From Craspedostauros australis (Eukaryota > Bacillariophyta > Bacillariophyceae > Mastogloiales > Achnanthaceae): 64,000 nt of DNA. Of this stretch, positions 61,561-64,000 are shown one piece after another. The notes under the pieces were generated by a model. That model did not search any database and was not told the origin of the DNA. It saw only the letters and a program-made list of their open reading frames with translations. Each line of letters starts with the position of its first letter. Positions within the stretch are counted from its first letter, which is position 1. Where the stretch lies: contig JAMXDE010000086.1 in NCBI GenBank assembly GCA_026770025.1, positions 1 to 64,000 of the forward strand, written 5' to 3'. The translations under genes were made by a program, and so were the position numbers.

Positions 61561-64000
61561 CCACAAGGTCGCACTCGGCGGCTCACATCCATCAGCATGT
61601 CTCTGCCGTCTGATACCTCACGGGCAGAGCTCGATTCACACGCGGATACATGTTGTTTTGGTGACACTGCGTACATTGTACATCAGACCGATCAAACCGT
61701 CACTGCAACTCCTTTTATTGACTCACTTGGGTCCATCGATAATGCACCAATCGTCACAGCTGCGATAGCATACGATGATCCAATTACATATCAAACATTC
61801 ATTCTTTTCTTTCCACAATCGATCTACTTTCCTCGTCTTGAACATCCTTTGTTGTGCCCAAACCAAATGAGGGCTGCGGGTATAGTCGTGAATGATGTTC
61901 CTCTGCTCATGATCAAGGAGCACGAACGGAAGCCGGAAGACCACTCTGTGGTCTCATCCGACGACGACCTACACATCCCCCTACGATTGCAAGGCACTGT
62001 ATCCTACTTCCACATGAGGAAGCCAACACAACAAGAAGTCCAATCCGATCGCGACTGCATCCATGTCATGATGACACAAGAGGCCACATGGGACCCCTCC
62101 CAGTGGTCGTCAGGGGACGACGAAGACGCCATCCGAGCGTCTCTCTCATCACAACGAACCATATCGTCCATCAGTATCCAAGGCACGCATACATCCAATC
62201 GAAAGGGGACTATCACACCCGATGTCCTCGCACAACGCTGGCGCATCGGAACGGAAGCCGCTGCACGTACCCTGGACGCAACAACTCAATTAGCCATTCG
62301 TGACTTTCGTCACTCATCAGGAACACGCCGTCTCAATCCTTACGCCATGCAACTACGATATCGTCGGCTCAACACCCAACTCTACGCCGACACTATGCAC
62401 GCAAAGACCAAGTCGGTTCGTGGCAACAAATGCGCCATGATCTACTGTACACCGTTTCACTGGGTCCGGGTGTACCCAATGGCGGAACGCAAGGAAGCGC
62501 ATCGCACACTCGATGAACTGTTTCGTGATCACGGCATCCCACATACCATCATTCCTGACAATGCCAAGGAGCTCGTCGCTGGCGAATTCCGTCGCAAACT
62601 ACACAAAGCACAAGTTTCCATCCGACCGATCGAAGCATACATCCACAATCAGAACAAAGCAGAAGCAACCATCCGTGAACTTCGGCGCCACTATCGACGG
62701 CTGATGACATCGACCGATACACCAGAATACTTGTGGGACTACTGCTTCGAGTACTGTGCCGAGATACGCAGTCACACTGCACTCGCCATTCATGATCTTC
62801 ACGGCGAGACACCGGCCACCATCTTGTCCAGTGACACTGCTGACATCTCCCACATTGCTGAATTCGGTTGGTTTGACTTTGTGTGGTATATCAATATCCA
62901 GGACGCATCAATGAACGTCAAACAACTTGGACGCTATCTCGGGCCAAGCCGCTCAGTTGGTGATGCTATGTGCACGTACATCCTCACTGCCAACGGCATT
63001 GTTGTCTCCAAATCATCTGTTTTACCTCTCTCTCACGACGATACACATAGCGACATCATCACACACAAATGCAATGAATTCATGGATACACTTCGATCCA
63101 AATGGAAGCAACGAATGGAGGGCATCACAATTGACGACGATGGCGACGACGTTGATGATACTGCAGAAGACATCGCCATACTACAGAACACCGAACCATT
63201 GGAACAAATCATGGAACCAGACGATGTTGACAGTGCAACCTTCGACAAATATATCGCAACCAAAGTCATTCTACCGACAGGGGACGAAATGCAACATGGA
63301 ACAGTCAAACAACGCAAACGAGACACAGAAGGCAACCTCATCGGCCGCTCTCATCCGAATCCTATGCTTGACACCGCCCAATACGAAGTCGAATTCCTTG
63401 ATGGACATCACGAGGTGTTCAGTGCCAACCAAATTGCGGAGAACATCTACGCGCGCATCGATGACGATGGATACACGACTGTGCTGATGGACGAAATCAT
63501 CGACCACAAACGCTTGCCATCTGTTTCTTCTCCTTCTCCTCGTTCCAAATCCACAAAAGGCTGGAAGCTTTGCATCCGATGGAAGGACGGATCCACATCC
63601 TGGATCCACCTCCGCGACGCAAAAGAAGCCGATCCCGTACGCGTTGCCGAATATGCTGCAGACAATAAACTCATCAATGAACCCGCGTTCAAGTGGTGGG
63701 TGCCACACACCCTGCGCAAACGACAACGCATCATCATGACAACGAAGCGACGACATGTCCGAAAGAACGAGATGTTTGGCGTGGAGCTCCCTACCTCAGT
63801 GCGTCATGCGCTTGCGATTGATGCAGCTACAGGCACGGATCTGTGGCGACAAGCCATCGCGAAAGAAATGAAAGCCGTGCGACCTGCATTCGACATCAAG
63901 GAACTGGACACTCCTGATCCCGTGGGCTACCAATACATGGAATGCCACATGATATTCGCCGTCAAGGTGGACCTCACAAGGAAGGCGCGACTTGTCGCTG
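61561..64000 (+). CDS. pol: Third element Pol (protease, integrase, chromodomain-like region, start of RT), partial
   Basis: The frame is open from the codon after the gag TGA to the window end, more than 800 codons without a stop. The first ATG is at 61597. The protease motif ELDSHADTCCFG lies near 61630, with a Ser-His after the Asp instead of Ser-Gly. The integrase core shows YADTM (62386), PDNAKE (62560) and NKAEATIRE (62656). After it comes a chromodomain-like pair of beta segments (YEVEFLDGHHEVFSANQIAE at 63385 and GWKLCIRWKDGSTSWIHL at 63559). The beginning of reverse transcriptase (VKVDLTRKARLVA) is at the very end, resembling VKFDLRRKARLVA of the nested element. The YVDD motif and RNase H would lie beyond 64000. 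Confidence 0.9.

Larger units (their letters stand above)
59384..64000 (+). mobile_element. Third copia retrotransposon, left part, continues past window
   Basis: The left end is placed at 59384 because its first 30 bases are identical to the first 30 of the host-element LTR. Weaker similarity continues for about 150 bases (for example TATACGACATC against TATGCGACATC). Gag (60067-61560) and Pol (61561 onward) follow. The right LTR lies outside the window, so LTR length and target duplication cannot be set. A purine-rich AGGGGAAATGGAA just before 59384 looks like a polypurine tract, so the 59384 sequence might instead be a separate solo or 3' LTR fragment with the third element starting further right. 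Confidence 0.8.

Overview
The window looks like nuclear DNA of a diatom, most likely a pennate one. The lineage call is an inference from three things: Ty1/copia (CoDi-like) retrotransposons, a receptor-type nucleotide cyclase fused to a class I phosphodiesterase (an architecture known from stramenopiles), and compact genes with zero or one short GT-AG intron. Only copia elements, five or six host genes and a tandem pair of flavoproteins are supported. I saw no rRNA, no CRISPR array and no bacterial-type operon.

Layout. (1) 1-1.4 kb: frameshifted remains of a copia gag on the minus strand, cut by the window edge. (2) 3.07-22.41 kb: a copia element on the plus strand (called the host element) with two near-identical LTRs and a CTGTT target duplication. 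Its gag-pol reading frame is split at 4836/16788 by a second, very large copia element on the minus strand (4837-16782, 11.9 kb). The inserted element has its own LTRs, a 5-bp ACAAC duplication, a 2928-codon gag-pol and an extra 709-codon third ORF. (3) 22.4-31.7 kb: a gene-poor stretch with a decayed ~200-bp tandem repeat, a (GTCGT)7 array, a 1.1-kb element bounded by 22-bp perfect inverted repeats, and telomere-like sequence. (4) 31.7-48.6 kb: a gene island. It holds a cyclase-PDE (plus), a 1666-residue membrane protein joining a class II glutamine amidotransferase domain, a SIS domain and EF-hands (minus, tail to tail with the cyclase), an Ala/Gln/Pro-rich protein with one intron (plus), an unknown 332-residue protein (plus), and a small helical-repeat-like protein with one intron (minus). 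(5) 50.45-52.60 kb: a 2.15-kb stretch bounded by 31-bp inverted repeats. (6) 53.5-59.2 kb: two tandem paralogous secretory-pathway flavoproteins. (7) 59.4-64 kb: the left part of a third copia element on the plus strand. It carries gag, then pol in the same frame after a single TGA, and runs off the window.

The three copia families are related at different depths. The left-edge relic and the host element share a gag with a zinc-knuckle region. The third element begins with the same 30 bp as the host LTR, although its gag and pol are of a very different type. The two candidates for something undescribed are the amidotransferase-SIS-EF-hand membrane protein and the oversized inserted copia element, with its non-TG/CA LTR ends and extra ORF.
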